Positions 9,992 to 18,557 are shown, numbered from the stretch's first letter. The stretch: DNA of 64,000 nucleotides from Epilithonimonas tenax DSM 16811 (GCF_000428485.1 NZ_AUAA01000002.1:62001-126000); one strand, 5' to 3'. The notes: generated by a model from the letters alone, not told the origin. Program-made: numbers and translations.

Positions 9992-10026
9992 AGCCACATA
10001 GAAATTGATTTTTATGTGGTTTTTTA
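9992..10026 (+). terminator. Intrinsic terminator after xerD
   Basis: A stem of CCACATA with TATGTGG, with further pairing inside the loop, is followed by six T, 27 bp past the xerD stop. Confidence 0.8.
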
Positions 10027-10063
10027 TTTTGTAAACTGATTTGTGTTTTCTTAATTTTATCCA

Positions 10064-10615
10064 ATGGAAAATCTGAAATTCTGCCCAAAATGTGGACAAG
10101 AAACTTTGAAATGGAATAATGTAACCAAGTTCAGTTGCAGCAACTGTGATTTTGTCTTGTATCACAATACAGCCGGAGCAGTCGCAGTCATCATCAAACA
10201 CGGAAATGAATTATTCTTCACGGTCAGAAATCAGGAACCGGGAAAAGGAAAACTGGATTTGCCAGGCGGTTTTTGTGACCCGAAAGAAAGTGCAGAAGAA
10301 ACCTGCGCCAGAGAACTGTTTGAAGAATTAGAATTGAAAATCGATATTCAAAAACTGAAATATCTGGGAAGCCGACCGAACATTTATCCTTATAAAAACA
10401 TCAATTACAACACGATGGATTTGTTTTATGAATATAAAGTAGTCGAAAAATTTGAAATCAAATTAGAAGAATCAGAAATTTCTGCCGGAATCTGGATTCC
10501 AATTTCGGAAATTAAAATTGATGAAATTGCTTTTGAATCTCAGAAGGATTTTATTAAAAATAATATTAATCTTTTGATTAAAACTAATAACACTTATATT
10601 GATAAAAAAGCATAA
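10064..10615 (+). CDS. Nudix hydrolase with N-terminal zinc ribbon
   Basis: A 183-residue protein. Cys7, Cys10, Cys25 and Cys28 form a zinc ribbon like that of NADH pyrophosphatases, followed directly by a Nudix domain. The Nudix box runs from Gly69 with spacing G-x5-E-x7-REL-x-EE. The usual glycine near its end is replaced by glutamate (EELEL at 87-91). The catalytic glutamates are all kept, so it should hydrolyse a nucleoside diphosphate linked to another group. The substrate cannot be told from the sequence, and the large N-terminal domain of NudC is missing. It is a monocistronic gene with a weak hairpin after it. Confidence 0.85.
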   Translation: MENLKFCPKCGQETLKWNNVTKFSCSNCDFVLYHNTAGAVAVIIKHGNELFFTVRNQEPGKGKLDLPGGFCDPKESAEETCARELFEELELKIDIQKLKYLGSRPNIYPYKNINYNTMDLFYEYKVVEKFEIKLEESEISAGIWIPISEIKIDEIAFESQKDFIKNNINLLIKTNNTYIDKKA

Positions 10616-10645
10616 AAGCTCCCAGAAATGAGAGCTTGTGTTTTT
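10616..10645 (+). terminator. Possible weak terminator after the Nudix gene
   Basis: A 6-bp stem (AAGCTC with GAGCTT) directly after the stop codon is followed by GTG and then five T. It is short, so the call is weak. Confidence 0.4.
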
Positions 10646-10960
10646 ATTAAAAATTTCTACTTTTATTTTCTATAAACTTTGTAAAGCAAATATAGAATCA
10701 ATAAATTCTTGGGTAAATCATATAGAAAAATTAAGCAAAGAACTAGAAATGAAAATTGAAGATTTCTTAACTAATTCTGATAATAACATCAACACTAATA
10801 GGATAATGCCTCTGCGGTACAAACAAATACACATCAAGACACTCACATTACCATCAACCAGCTTTCGGAAAAAGTAATTGAATTGTACGAAGAGAGGATT
10901 TCTGCACTTAAGCAAAAAGTTTCAGATTTAAAAGAAGAACTTGACAAATTAAAATCCTAA
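10638..10960 (+). pseudogene. Remnant of an HTH (XRE-type) transcriptional regulator, frameshifted
   Basis: Two pieces in different frames read as the C-terminal part of one regulator. From about 10690 to 10800 one frame gives the end of an HTH_3 domain (HIEKLSKELEMKIEDFLTN). From 10802 to the stop at 10958-10960 a second frame gives a polar linker and a coiled coil, ITINQLSEKVIELYEERI and then KQKVSDLKEELDKLKS. A one-base change near 10800 would join them, but as written the first frame runs into unrelated sequence and ends at 10877. The first part of the HTH domain is absent. This is a decayed, N-terminally truncated regulator gene. Confidence 0.75.
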
Positions 10961-11043
10961 ACTGGGATTTGAGCCTTCAGAATAGTAAACAAAAGATGAA
11001 TAATTTTATAATAATTGCCATTTTGAAAAGTAAATAAATAGAG

Positions 11044-11070
11044 AAAACCCGGAAAATAATTCTGGGTTTT
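11044..11070. terminator. Possible bidirectional hairpin terminator
   Basis: AAAACCC pairs with GGGTTTT around a 13-base loop between the broken regulator and the convergent thioredoxin-like gene. The T-run is only four bases on either strand, so the call is tentative. Confidence 0.4.
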
Positions 11071-11081
11071 ATTGTATATTC

Positions 11082-11117
11082 CAAAGCCAATAGCTAAAAG
11101 CAAAATGCCAAAAGCCA
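11082..11117. repeat. Short tandem-like intergenic repeat (GCCAAAAGC type)
   Basis: Four imperfect copies of a motif like AAAGCCAATAGC or AAATGCCAAAAGCC stand end to end just before the stop of the thioredoxin-like gene. Similar strings are common between flavobacterial genes. I see no coding function. Confidence 0.55.
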
Positions 11118-11118
11118 A

Positions 11119-11673
11119 CTACTTCCACTTGATATTACAGCCCAAACTTGGTCTTTGGAGATCTTCCTGCTCTTGATCCGCCAAATGATTTTCGAAAGCA
11201 ATGATGAGATCCTCACCTGTAATTTCTTTTTGATTTCCTGGGCGCGAGTCGTCCATTTGTCCGCGATAGATCAATTTCAGATTCTCATCAAAGTAGTAAA
11301 AATCCGGCGTACAAGCCGCTTCGAAAGCTTTTGCGATGTCCTGACTTTCGTCGTACAGGTAAGGGAATTTCAAAGCTTTTTCTTCTACAAATTCCACCAT
11401 CATTTCCGGAGAATCTGCAGGATAACTCGCAACATCGTTGGCATTAATGCCGATAAACTCGATGCCTTTGGATTTGTAATCTTCATACAGTTCTTCCAGT
11501 GTATCAATGATATGAAGTACAAAAGGACAATGGTTGCATATAAAAACCACCAATGTTCCTTTCTTTCCCTTCAGAGATTCTAGACTTTGAACCTGATTAT
11601 TGACAGGATTTAGAAGGCTGAAATCTGGCGCTTTTGTTCCTAAAGCCAACATAGTAGATGAGGTATTTGACAT
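11119..11673 (-). CDS. Thioredoxin-fold redox protein (AhpC/TSA-like)
   Basis: A 184-residue cytoplasmic thioredoxin-fold protein. It has the peroxiredoxin-style opening GTKAPDFSLLNP, then VVFICNHCPFV with a CNHC active site in place of the classic CGPC, EFIGINANDV, and CTPDFYYFDENLKLIYRG. No signal peptide is evident. Proteins of this type are widespread and mostly unstudied. A thiol-disulfide or peroxidase role is inferred from the CxxC motif. Convergent with the decayed regulator and separated from miaA by about 80 bp that carries a short TTTACCAATTTT-type repeat. Confidence 0.82.
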   Translation of the reverse strand: MSNTSSTMLALGTKAPDFSLLNPVNNQVQSLESLKGKKGTLVVFICNHCPFVLHIIDTLEELYEDYKSKGIEFIGINANDVASYPADSPEMMVEFVEEKALKFPYLYDESQDIAKAFEAACTPDFYYFDENLKLIYRGQMDDSRPGNQKEITGEDLIIAFENHLADQEQEDLQRPSLGCNIKWK

Positions 11674-11753
11674 AATTTTTATTTAATGTAACAATATTAT
11701 AAGTTTAACAATTTACCAATTTTACGATTCAGATGGTCAAGCATGGTGAATTT

Positions 11754-12656
11754 TTACATTGGTCTATTTAACGACAAAGATAAGGCTTCTTCCAGAGAAT
11801 TATCATAATTCACCCAATTCACATTCTCTAATTTTCGGTTCCACGTCATTTGGCGTTTTGCATATCTCCGGGAGTTTTTTTTGATTTCCGAAACGGCAAA
11901 ATCCAAATCCCATTCGCCATCAAAATACCTGAACAATTCTGAGTAGCCAACAGTTTGCAGTGCCACTTTATCCCTATCGGAGAGCAGTCCTTTGGCTTCT
12001 TCCAGCAAACCATTTTCCATCATGATATCAACACGCCGATTGATTCTTTCATAGATCACTTCTCTTGGCGCATCAATTCCTATTCTGACGGTCTCAAAAT
12101 CACGCTTGGGCTTTGGCAAACTAAGATTTTCGGTATAGCTTTTTCCGGTTTGCCAAATAACGTCAATAGCCCTTAATAATCGTCTTGAATTATCCTTATC
12201 AACGATAGAAAAATAGTCAGGGTCGAGTTCAGCAAGTAATTTTTGTAAAGGTTGGATGCCTTGATTTTCAAAAATATGTATTAATTTTTTCTGATTTTCA
12301 AGGTCAGCTTCTGGTAAATCGTTCAATCCTTCGGTAACGGCTTTCTCGTACATTCCGCTTCCGCCCACCATGATCGCGACATCTTTTTTGGAGAAAATTT
12401 CGTCCAATTTTTCCAAAGCTTCGTGTTCATACAAACCAATCGAATAGTAGTCATAGATACTAAGATTCCCGACAAAATGGTGTTTTGCCTCCGCTAATTC
12501 TGATTCGGTTGGCATTGCAGTTCCAATTTTCATCTCTCTGTAGAATTGTCGGGAATCGCAGGAGATAATTTCCGTAGCCAAATGATTTGCCAGATCGATC
12601 GCTAATCTGGTTTTCCCGATTCCTGTAGTTCCGATGATGGATATGAGACGTTTCAA
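11754..12656 (-). CDS. miaA: tRNA dimethylallyltransferase
   Basis: A 300-residue P-loop enzyme that transfers dimethylallyl to N6 of A37 in tRNAs reading UNN codons. The Walker A is GTTGIGKT, followed by the MiaA hallmark SCDSRQFYREMKIGTA, GGSGMYEKA, and NSRRLLRAIDV, with RYAKRQMTWNR near the C-terminus. The length is normal and the gene intact. The second enzyme of this pathway, MiaB, is encoded in the same window at 32944. The gene is followed by the thioredoxin-like gene on the same strand, but the gap is long enough for separate transcription. Confidence 0.95.
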   Translation of the reverse strand: MKRLISIIGTTGIGKTRLAIDLANHLATEIISCDSRQFYREMKIGTAMPTESELAEAKHHFVGNLSIYDYYSIGLYEHEALEKLDEIFSKKDVAIMVGGSGMYEKAVTEGLNDLPEADLENQKKLIHIFENQGIQPLQKLLAELDPDYFSIVDKDNSRRLLRAIDVIWQTGKSYTENLSLPKPKRDFETVRIGIDAPREVIYERINRRVDIMMENGLLEEAKGLLSDRDKVALQTVGYSELFRYFDGEWDLDFAVSEIKKNSRRYAKRQMTWNRKLENVNWVNYDNSLEEALSLSLNRPM

Positions 12657-13054
12657 ATGAATGTTTTTGCAAATTTACGAAATGTGACTATCTTCTTTGC
12701 TGTTTTCAGCGCAAAGGCAGAATTTGTTATTGAAAAAAGGGTTCTCAGTCGCAATATTCTAAAAATGAGCTTACAAATAGATGGTTGGTAAAACTTTGCA
12801 AATTAAAGCGTTAGGTTTTTTTAAAGAAAATTGCGCCTTTGAAATAAAAAAATTTTCGAGACGTCAACTAATGATGTGATGGTCCGCCCATGGTCATCCC
12901 TTGCAAAGCTTTATATTTCTTGGTAAGTTGACGCCTTTGCATATCTAAAAAAACGGGTAGCCCGTAAAATTTTTTCTTTGACCTTACGTTAGATTAAACA
13001 AGATGAATAATAGTGGATATCCATAACTAATTATTACTTAATTTTACCATCGTT
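12657..13054. other. Long intergenic region holding a predicted RNA pseudoknot and hairpin
   Basis: No convincing gene. The central part can fold. CGTCAACT (12862-12869) pairs with AGTTGACG (12926-12933), and GCAAAG in that loop (12903-12908) pairs with CTTTGC just downstream (12935-12940), giving an H-type pseudoknot. A third hairpin, ACGGG-TAG-CCCGT (12953-12965), follows. On the minus strand this hairpin is trailed by seven T, like a terminator. The block lies upstream of the methionine aminotransferase gene. It may be a leader element or a small RNA. I do not recognise it as a known family. Confidence 0.5.
12953..12965 (-). terminator. Terminator-like hairpin in the 12.9-kb intergenic region
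   Basis: A 5-bp GC-rich stem (ACGGG with CCCGT) with a three-base loop has A-rich sequence before it and seven T after it when read on the minus strand. No upstream minus-strand gene needs it, so it may end a small RNA starting near 13050. Confidence 0.45.
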
Positions 13055-14209
13055 ATGGCTTTAAGATTATCTGCATCCAAACTTCCGGATGTGAAAACCA
13101 CGATTTTCACAGAAATGTCTCTGTTGGCTCAACAGGAAAATGCCGTCAATCTTTCTCAGGGTTTTCCTGATTATCAGGCTGATGGAAAGCTGCTGAAATA
13201 TCTGGGCAATTTTGCGAAAGAAGGTTTTAATCAATATGCGTCTTTATCTGGCGTGAAAGAACTGCGGGAAGAGATTTCCAGAAAGTTCAGCGCACAATAT
13301 CAGGCAGATTATCATCCCGATTCTGAGATCAATATTACGGCTGGTGCCACGCAGGGGATTTTTACCATTATTTCTGCTTTTGTGGAAAAAGATGATGAAG
13401 TGATCATCTTCGAGCCGGCTTATGACTGCTACGAGCCGGCGATTATCCTGAATGGTGGTGTGGTGAAAAATGTCAAAATGCTTTATCCCGATTATGAGAT
13501 CCGCTGGAATGAAGTGAAAGATTTGGTTTCTGAAAAGACCAAAATGATCATCATCAACAATCCGAATAATCCGTCGGGAAAAATTTTTAAACCAACTGAT
13601 ATTGATGAATTGATCAAAATTGTAAAAGATACCAACATCATTATTCTAAGTGATGAGGTTTACGAAAATATCACTTTCGACGGAAAACCACATTTGACTG
13701 TAGCAAAATATCCTGAACTGAAAGAACGCAGCTTTGTCGTTGGCTCCTTCGGGAAATTACTACATATTACGGGTTGGAAAATCGGTTATATCAATGCGCC
13801 AGAAGACTTGATGAAAGAGTTCCGAAAAGTCCATCAGTTCAATGTTTTTTGTGTGAACACACCAGCACAATATGCGATTGCAAAATATCTAGGTCACATT
13901 CAGGATTTTTCCGAGATCTCGCCATTTTTTGAAGAAAAAAGGAATTACCTCAGAAATGCTTTGGCAGAAACGCCATTTCAATTACTGCATTGTGAGGGTA
14001 CCTATTTTCTTTCTGCCCACTTTGGTTCGATTTCTGATAAACAAGACAAAGATTTTTGCTATTGGATGACCAAACAATACCAAGTCGCAACGATCCCTTT
14101 TTCCGCTTTTTATCAAGATAAGACTGATGAAAAAATCATTCGTTTTTGTTTCGCAAAAAAACAAGAAACGCTTGATAAAGCGATAGAACAGTTATTAAAA
14201 ATAAAATAA
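13055..14209 (+). CDS. Methionine aminotransferase-like PLP enzyme (YbdL/KAT family)
   Basis: A 384-residue fold-type I aminotransferase. It has the opening VNLSQGFPDYQ, the substrate-loop segment NQYASLSGVKELREEIS, NNPNNPSGKI, the aspartate of SDEVYENI, and Lys234 in SFGKLLHITGWKIGY as the PLP lysine. This combination is that of the methionine aminotransferase/kynurenine aminotransferase group (E. coli YbdL), which acts on methionine and aromatic amino acids and can return 4-methylthio-2-oxobutyrate to methionine. The start MALRLSASKL is directly preceded by the structured region described separately. A DUF2911 gene follows after 8 bp. Confidence 0.85.
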   Translation: MALRLSASKLPDVKTTIFTEMSLLAQQENAVNLSQGFPDYQADGKLLKYLGNFAKEGFNQYASLSGVKELREEISRKFSAQYQADYHPDSEINITAGATQGIFTIISAFVEKDDEVIIFEPAYDCYEPAIILNGGVVKNVKMLYPDYEIRWNEVKDLVSEKTKMIIINNPNNPSGKIFKPTDIDELIKIVKDTNIIILSDEVYENITFDGKPHLTVAKYPELKERSFVVGSFGKLLHITGWKIGYINAPEDLMKEFRKVHQFNVFCVNTPAQYAIAKYLGHIQDFSEISPFFEEKRNYLRNALAETPFQLLHCEGTYFLSAHFGSISDKQDKDFCYWMTKQYQVATIPFSAFYQDKTDEKIIRFCFAKKQETLDKAIEQLLKIK

Positions 14210-14217
14210 AATACCTT

Positions 14218-14784
14218 ATGAAACATTTCATCTTAGCCGCTTCTTTGTTCATAGGAGTGAGTGCTTTTTCTCAAGCTAAAATTGACCCAACGAAATTGAA
14301 TTTCTTTTCAGTAGATGTAAGTCCTATGGATGCTGCGTATTTCCCGCTTCAGGTGACGTCTTCCAAAACGGAAACGCCAAAAGTAAAAGTGCTGTACTCC
14401 AGACCTCAAAAAAAGAACAGAGTGGTTTTCGGAAATCTTGTGAAATATGGCGAGATCTGGAGAATGGGCGCAAACGAGAACACTGAAATCAAATTCTACA
14501 CACCTGTTAAGATCGCCGGGAAAGAAATCCCTGCAGGTACCTACAGCTTGTTTGCAGTACCGAATGAGAAAGAATGGACCCTCATTCTAAATTCTGCTAC
14601 CGATAAATGGGGCGCTTATGCCTATGACAAAAGCAAAGATGTCGTCAGATTCAACGTGGCGACTGAGAAAGCCACTTCACCAATCGAATATTTTTCTGTG
14701 ACTTTTGTACAGACAAAATCAGGAGCGGATTTGTATGCAGGTTGGGACAATACACAGATTAAATTCCCGATTGAATTTAAATAA
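14218..14784 (+). CDS. Secreted DUF2911 protein
   Basis: A 188-residue protein with a clear signal peptide (MKHFILAASLFIGVSAFSQA) and a DUF2911 domain: VLYSRPQKKNR, GEIWRMGANENTEI, AGKEIPAGTYSLFAVP and WTLILNSATDKWGAY. The family is common in Bacteroidota and predicted periplasmic or surface located, with no known function. It starts 8 bp after the aminotransferase stop and shares the terminator at 14806-14838, so the two are probably co-transcribed, although no functional link is obvious. Confidence 0.85.
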   Translation: MKHFILAASLFIGVSAFSQAKIDPTKLNFFSVDVSPMDAAYFPLQVTSSKTETPKVKVLYSRPQKKNRVVFGNLVKYGEIWRMGANENTEIKFYTPVKIAGKEIPAGTYSLFAVPNEKEWTLILNSATDKWGAYAYDKSKDVVRFNVATEKATSPIEYFSVTFVQTKSGADLYAGWDNTQIKFPIEFK

Positions 14785-14805
14785 GCTTAAGAACCTAAAA
14801 TAAGT

Positions 14806-14838
14806 AAAGCCTTATCAGAGTATGCTAAGGCTTTTTTT
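14806..14838 (+). terminator. Intrinsic terminator after the DUF2911 gene
   Basis: A 9-bp stem (AAAGCCTTA with TAAGGCTTT) runs into seven T. Confidence 0.9.
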
Positions 14839-14841
14839 GAT

Positions 14842-15465
14842 TTAATACTGTAACAGATCTTCAAAATTTTCTATTCGGTATTCGGTATTTTCGATTGTTC
14901 CAAATCCGTAGGCAGCGTAGATAAAATCAACGCCTGCTTTATCAGAAGACTCCTTATCCCAGATTGTATCGCCGATATATATTGGGTTTTGAAGCTTATT
15001 TCTATGGACGATCAGACGGATATTCTCATCTTTCGGTAATTTGTCATTCCCAAAACATTCAAAATCCTGGAAGTAAGCGTTGAGTTCATAGAAATCCAGA
15101 AAACTCTCGATGTATCCTGACAGGCAGTTGCTGACGATGAAAAGACGGTGGCTTCCGTTTAGTTTTTCCAAAGTTTCCTTGATGTTGGGGAACAATTGGC
15201 CGCCAAAAGCGTTCAGGTATTTTTTCTCTTTTTCATTGTAGATTTTTTCGAAATCAGGAAGTATTTCTTTATGAATGAAGCTGAAATGCTGAGCAAAAAT
15301 ATCATCCATCTTCATCCCAGAGAAATTTCTGATGTCCAACGAAGTCAAATTGATGTCAAATCCTACTTCTTTGATACTGTCATTAAAGGCCTTAACGACC
15401 GTTTCGGATGCGTCCCAAAGCGTCCCGTCCAGATCGAAAATAATGCTGTCTCTTTCTTTTATCAT
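14842..15465 (-). CDS. HAD-superfamily hydrolase (phosphoglycolate-phosphatase-like)
   Basis: A 207-residue HAD phosphatase. Motif I is FDLDGTLWD with the nucleophile Asp11 and acid/base Asp13. Motif II is in FIVSNC, the lysine of motif III lies near FGNDKLPK, and motif IV is YIGDTIWDKESSDKAG. A helical cap sits between motifs I and II, as in phosphoglycolate or pyrophosphatase types. The substrate is unknown. The start overlaps the hutI stop by 4 bp, indicating translational coupling, although a histidine-related role is not evident. Confidence 0.88.
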   Translation of the reverse strand: MIKERDSIIFDLDGTLWDASETVVKAFNDSIKEVGFDINLTSLDIRNFSGMKMDDIFAQHFSFIHKEILPDFEKIYNEKEKKYLNAFGGQLFPNIKETLEKLNGSHRLFIVSNCLSGYIESFLDFYELNAYFQDFECFGNDKLPKDENIRLIVHRNKLQNPIYIGDTIWDKESSDKAGVDFIYAAYGFGTIENTEYRIENFEDLLQY

Positions 15466-16688
15466 AAAATTGATTTTCCGTTGATGTAAACTTGCGAAGG
15501 TGCAAGACGCCCTTGATTGTACAGGATGTTTTGGAAATGGTCTGTCTCGTAAGTGATGAAGTCTGCTTTTTTTCCTGTTGCAAGCACGCCGCGATCTTCA
15601 AGATCTAGTGCGAAGGCGGCACGAAAAGTAATGGCGGCCAAAATCTCGGCGGTTGATAATTTCTGGTAAGTGGCTAGTATTGACGCTTGTGTCACAAGAT
15701 GACCCATTGGTGCAGATCCTGGATTCCAATCTGTTGCGATGGCCAGGATTCCTCCTTTATCAAGGATTTTCCTAGCCGGAGAAAATGGTTCGCCCAAACC
15801 TAAACTAGCACCAGGCAACGCAATGGCCACAGTATCAGAATGGGCTAAAAACGAAATGTCATCATCTATTGTTGCTTCCAGATGATCTGCAGATTTGGCA
15901 CCCACTTCTACCGCAATTCTGGAGCTTCCAGCGGTGAACTGGTCTGCATGAACTGTGATTTGAAATCCCATTTCTTTAGCTTTCAATAAAAAGTTTTTAC
16001 TTTCTTCTGGCTGGAAAGCTGACTTTTCTATAAAGATATCGACTCGTTTGGCAAGGTCTTCTTCTTTTACCTTTGGTAAAATTCCTTCAATAATATATTG
16101 GAGATAATCCTGAGAAGTTCCTTCAAAATCTTTTGGTTTGAGATGTGCTGAAAGACAGGTTGGGATCAAGGTTGCTTCAGTTTTGGTCTGTGCTTTTTTG
16201 ATCGCTCTCAGCATTTTCAGTTCCTCATTGGCATTAAGACCGTAACCGCTTTTGATTTCGATAGTTGTAATGCCTTGCAGTAATAAAATATGAACCCTTT
16301 TCAGAATTCCGTCAATCAATTCATCTTCAGAAGCGGCTCTTGTATGTTGTACAGAACTCCAGATACCGCCGCCAGATTCCGCAATCTCTAGATAGGTCTT
16401 CCCAGCATTTCTCATTGCAAAATCATTAGCGCGATTGCCTCCAAAACAAATATGAGTATGTGCATCTGTAAAAGCTGGAAGAGTAATTTGTTCATTTTCA
16501 ATCAAATCAATTTCGGAATCTTGAAATTGTTGTTTTAATAAATCAAAGTCTCCAACTTGTTGGATGATTCCATCTTTCGTAAGAATTCCTCCGTTTGTGA
16601 TGATTTCTAAATCATCATCCTTTAATTTTCCATTTATTGGAAGATGATTCAATGTTACGATTTGTTTGAAAGGACCTGTTAATTTCAT
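15462..16688 (-). CDS. hutI: Imidazolonepropionase
   Basis: A 408-residue amidohydrolase. The metal-binding motif is DAHTHICFGGNRANDF, followed by the HutI-specific ESGGGIWSSVQHTRAA, then IEIKSGYGLN, VHADQF and DHLEA, and DWNPGSAPMGHL near the C-terminus. It opens the ring of imidazolone propionate to formiminoglutamate in histidine breakdown. The other hut genes (hutH, hutU, hutG) are not in this window, so the pathway is split in this genome. It leads a two-gene unit with the HAD hydrolase. Confidence 0.93.
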   Translation of the reverse strand: MKLTGPFKQIVTLNHLPINGKLKDDDLEIITNGGILTKDGIIQQVGDFDLLKQQFQDSEIDLIENEQITLPAFTDAHTHICFGGNRANDFAMRNAGKTYLEIAESGGGIWSSVQHTRAASEDELIDGILKRVHILLLQGITTIEIKSGYGLNANEELKMLRAIKKAQTKTEATLIPTCLSAHLKPKDFEGTSQDYLQYIIEGILPKVKEEDLAKRVDIFIEKSAFQPEESKNFLLKAKEMGFQITVHADQFTAGSSRIAVEVGAKSADHLEATIDDDISFLAHSDTVAIALPGASLGLGEPFSPARKILDKGGILAIATDWNPGSAPMGHLVTQASILATYQKLSTAEILAAITFRAAFALDLEDRGVLATGKKADFITYETDHFQNILYNQGRLAPSQVYINGKSIL

Positions 16689-16840
16689 ATAAAATCTTGT
16701 GATGTAAAAATAATGATAATCTTTAAGTTTATCATTCGTTGTCTGAAATTTTCATTATTCTTATAAATTTTTATTAATACGTTCGAAATTCTTTTTTTAT
16801 CTTGAAAATCCTTGTATTTTTACATAAAATTTAAAAACAA

Positions 16841-17527
16841 ATGAAAACTATAATCATTACAGCAAGTTTATTATTCAATGGGATATTTTTGCAAGCACAA
16901 CAGATAAGTGTTAGCGATCTTGCAAGAACTGCACGATTTAATAAAATTATTGATGAAGTAAATAATGGTCCAAAAAAATTAAAATATTCTGAGATACAGG
17001 GAACACCATATTATTTTGCGAATTTTGTTCCTGCCAGAGTAGGCGATACTTCAGGTATAATCCCGATTCGTTATAGTCCTTTTTTGGATTCTGTAGAGAT
17101 CTTAGATAGTAATACAGGTAATGTTTATGAACTTCCAAAAGAAGCAGCATATCCAAAATTCACTTTTGAAACAACACATGAAAAATTAGTTCTTATAAAT
17201 ACACACAACGAATATTCCGGATATTTTTTCGAATTAGTTGGGGGTAAAAATAAACTTCTTAAGAAAGTTATTACAACATTCAAGAATGAAACACCACCAC
17301 CAAATACTTTAGTCCCCGGAATACCTGCAAAATTTGAAATTCAGAGACCAATCTATTTTATTAAAACTGAAGACAGTGTAATAAAACTCTCAAAAAAAGC
17401 TGATGACTTATTAAATGCTTTGCCTGCCGATAAGAAGGATGCAACTAAAGATTTCATCAAAACAAATAAAATAAAATTAAACGAAGAACTAGATCTTATA
17501 AAATTGGTTACTTTCCTTAATAAATAA
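16841..17527 (+). CDS. Secreted protein of unknown function
   Basis: A 228-residue protein with a good signal peptide (MKTIIITASLLFNGIFLQAQ). The mature part is rich in lysine and short beta segments, with a proline run (ETPPPNTLVPGIPAKF) in the middle and a lysine-rich helical C-terminus. I do not recognise a family. It stands alone between hutI and the convergent metF gene, and the strong hairpin at 17529-17555 serves as its terminator. Codon use looks like the surrounding genes. Confidence 0.75.
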   Translation: MKTIIITASLLFNGIFLQAQQISVSDLARTARFNKIIDEVNNGPKKLKYSEIQGTPYYFANFVPARVGDTSGIIPIRYSPFLDSVEILDSNTGNVYELPKEAAYPKFTFETTHEKLVLINTHNEYSGYFFELVGGKNKLLKKVITTFKNETPPPNTLVPGIPAKFEIQRPIYFIKTEDSVIKLSKKADDLLNALPADKKDATKDFIKTNKIKLNEELDLIKLVTFLNK

Positions 17528-17528
17528 A

Positions 17529-17555
17529 AAAAGAGATGCGATTAGCATCTCTTTT
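17529..17555. terminator. Bidirectional terminator between the secreted protein and metF
   Basis: A perfect 11-bp stem (AAAAGAGATGC with GCATCTCTTTT) with a five-base loop stands between two convergent genes and has T or A tracts on both sides. Confidence 0.9.
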
Positions 17556-17559
17556 ACGG

Positions 17560-18519
17560 TTAAAAAACTTCCCGTCCGATTTTTAATATATTGTCACTTT
17601 TCCCCATAGAATAGAAGTGCAAGACGTCAACACCAAAATCCAGTAATTCTTTGCATTGGTTGATTGCCCACTCTATCCCAACTTCGCGAACATCGCTGTT
17701 GGTTTTACAGTTCAGAACTTCTGAGATCAGATTTTCAGGCAGATCGATCTTGAAAACCTGTGGCAACATTTGCAAATGTCCTTTGGTAGCAATGGGTTTG
17801 ATACCTGGAATGATTGGAACCTTAATCCCTATTTCCCGAGCTTGTTTTACAAATTCAAAATATTTTTGATTATCAAAAAACATTTGAGTTACGATGTAAT
17901 CTGCTCCGGCTTCCACTTTTTTCTTCAACATTTGGAGATCATAATTCATAGAAGGCGCTTCGATGTGTTTTTCGGGATAGCCAGCAACACCAATGCAGAA
18001 ACTGCTGTTTTCCTCACATTGGATGATTTCTTCGTGAAGATATTTTCCGGTTCCCAGATCGTGAATTTGTTTTACCAGATCCGAAGCATATTTGTGACCG
18101 CCTTTGGATTGTTCAAAATATTTTTCACCTTTCATAGCATCACCTCGTAAAGCAACGATGTTATTGATTCCCAGATACATACAATCTACCAAAAGATATT
18201 CGGTTTCTTCTTTTGTAAATCCTCCGCAAAGAACATGTGGAACAGTATCAACATTGTATCTATTCTGAATCGCCGAGCAAATCCCCAAAGTTCCTGGGCG
18301 CATTCTGGTGATTTTGCGCTCCATCAATCCATTTCCTCTTTCCAGAAAAATATATTCTTCGCGGGAAGTCGTCACATCTATAAAAGGCGGCTTGAACTCC
18401 ATCAAAGGGTCAATGTTTTTATACAAATCAGCAATCCCAACGCCTTTTTGGGGCGGAACAATCTCGAAAGAGAAAAGTGTTTTTCCGTTGGCGTTTTTTA
18501 TATGGTCAGTAATTTTCAT
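17560..18519 (-). CDS. metF: Methylenetetrahydrofolate reductase
   Basis: A TIM-barrel flavoenzyme of 319 residues from the ATG at 18519 (MKITDHIKNANGKTLFSFEI). An in-frame ATG 7 codons upstream is possible but falls in an intergenic repeat. Signature segments are FSFEIVPPQKG with the conserved glutamate, IDVTTSREEY, ALRGDAMKG and DYIVTQMFFDNQKYF. It makes 5-methyltetrahydrofolate, the methyl donor for MetH. It is the last gene of the methionine group, 38 bp after metH. A terminator follows at 17529-17555. Confidence 0.95.
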   Translation of the reverse strand: MKITDHIKNANGKTLFSFEIVPPQKGVGIADLYKNIDPLMEFKPPFIDVTTSREEYIFLERGNGLMERKITRMRPGTLGICSAIQNRYNVDTVPHVLCGGFTKEETEYLLVDCMYLGINNIVALRGDAMKGEKYFEQSKGGHKYASDLVKQIHDLGTGKYLHEEIIQCEENSSFCIGVAGYPEKHIEAPSMNYDLQMLKKKVEAGADYIVTQMFFDNQKYFEFVKQAREIGIKVPIIPGIKPIATKGHLQMLPQVFKIDLPENLISEVLNCKTNSDVREVGIEWAINQCKELLDFGVDVLHFYSMGKSDNILKIGREVF

Positions 18520-18557
18520 TATTTTTAATTCAAAATTCAAGGTTTAAAATTCAAAGT
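18520..18557. repeat. Intergenic TTCAAAATTCAAGG-type short repeat
   Basis: Three imperfect copies of a motif like AATTCAAAATTCAAGG lie between metH and metF. The same kind of string occurs before miaB (32861-32940). Confidence 0.5.

Noticed and set aside
11082-11117. CRISPR-like repeat array
   Set aside because: The repeat units are very short, imperfect and contiguous without spacers, and no cas gene is nearby.
12868-12942. 24-codon frame (MQRRQLTKKYKALQG then MTMGGPSHH) on the minus strand
   Set aside because: It has no ribosome binding site and lies inside the predicted pseudoknot. It is kept only as part of the structured-region finding.
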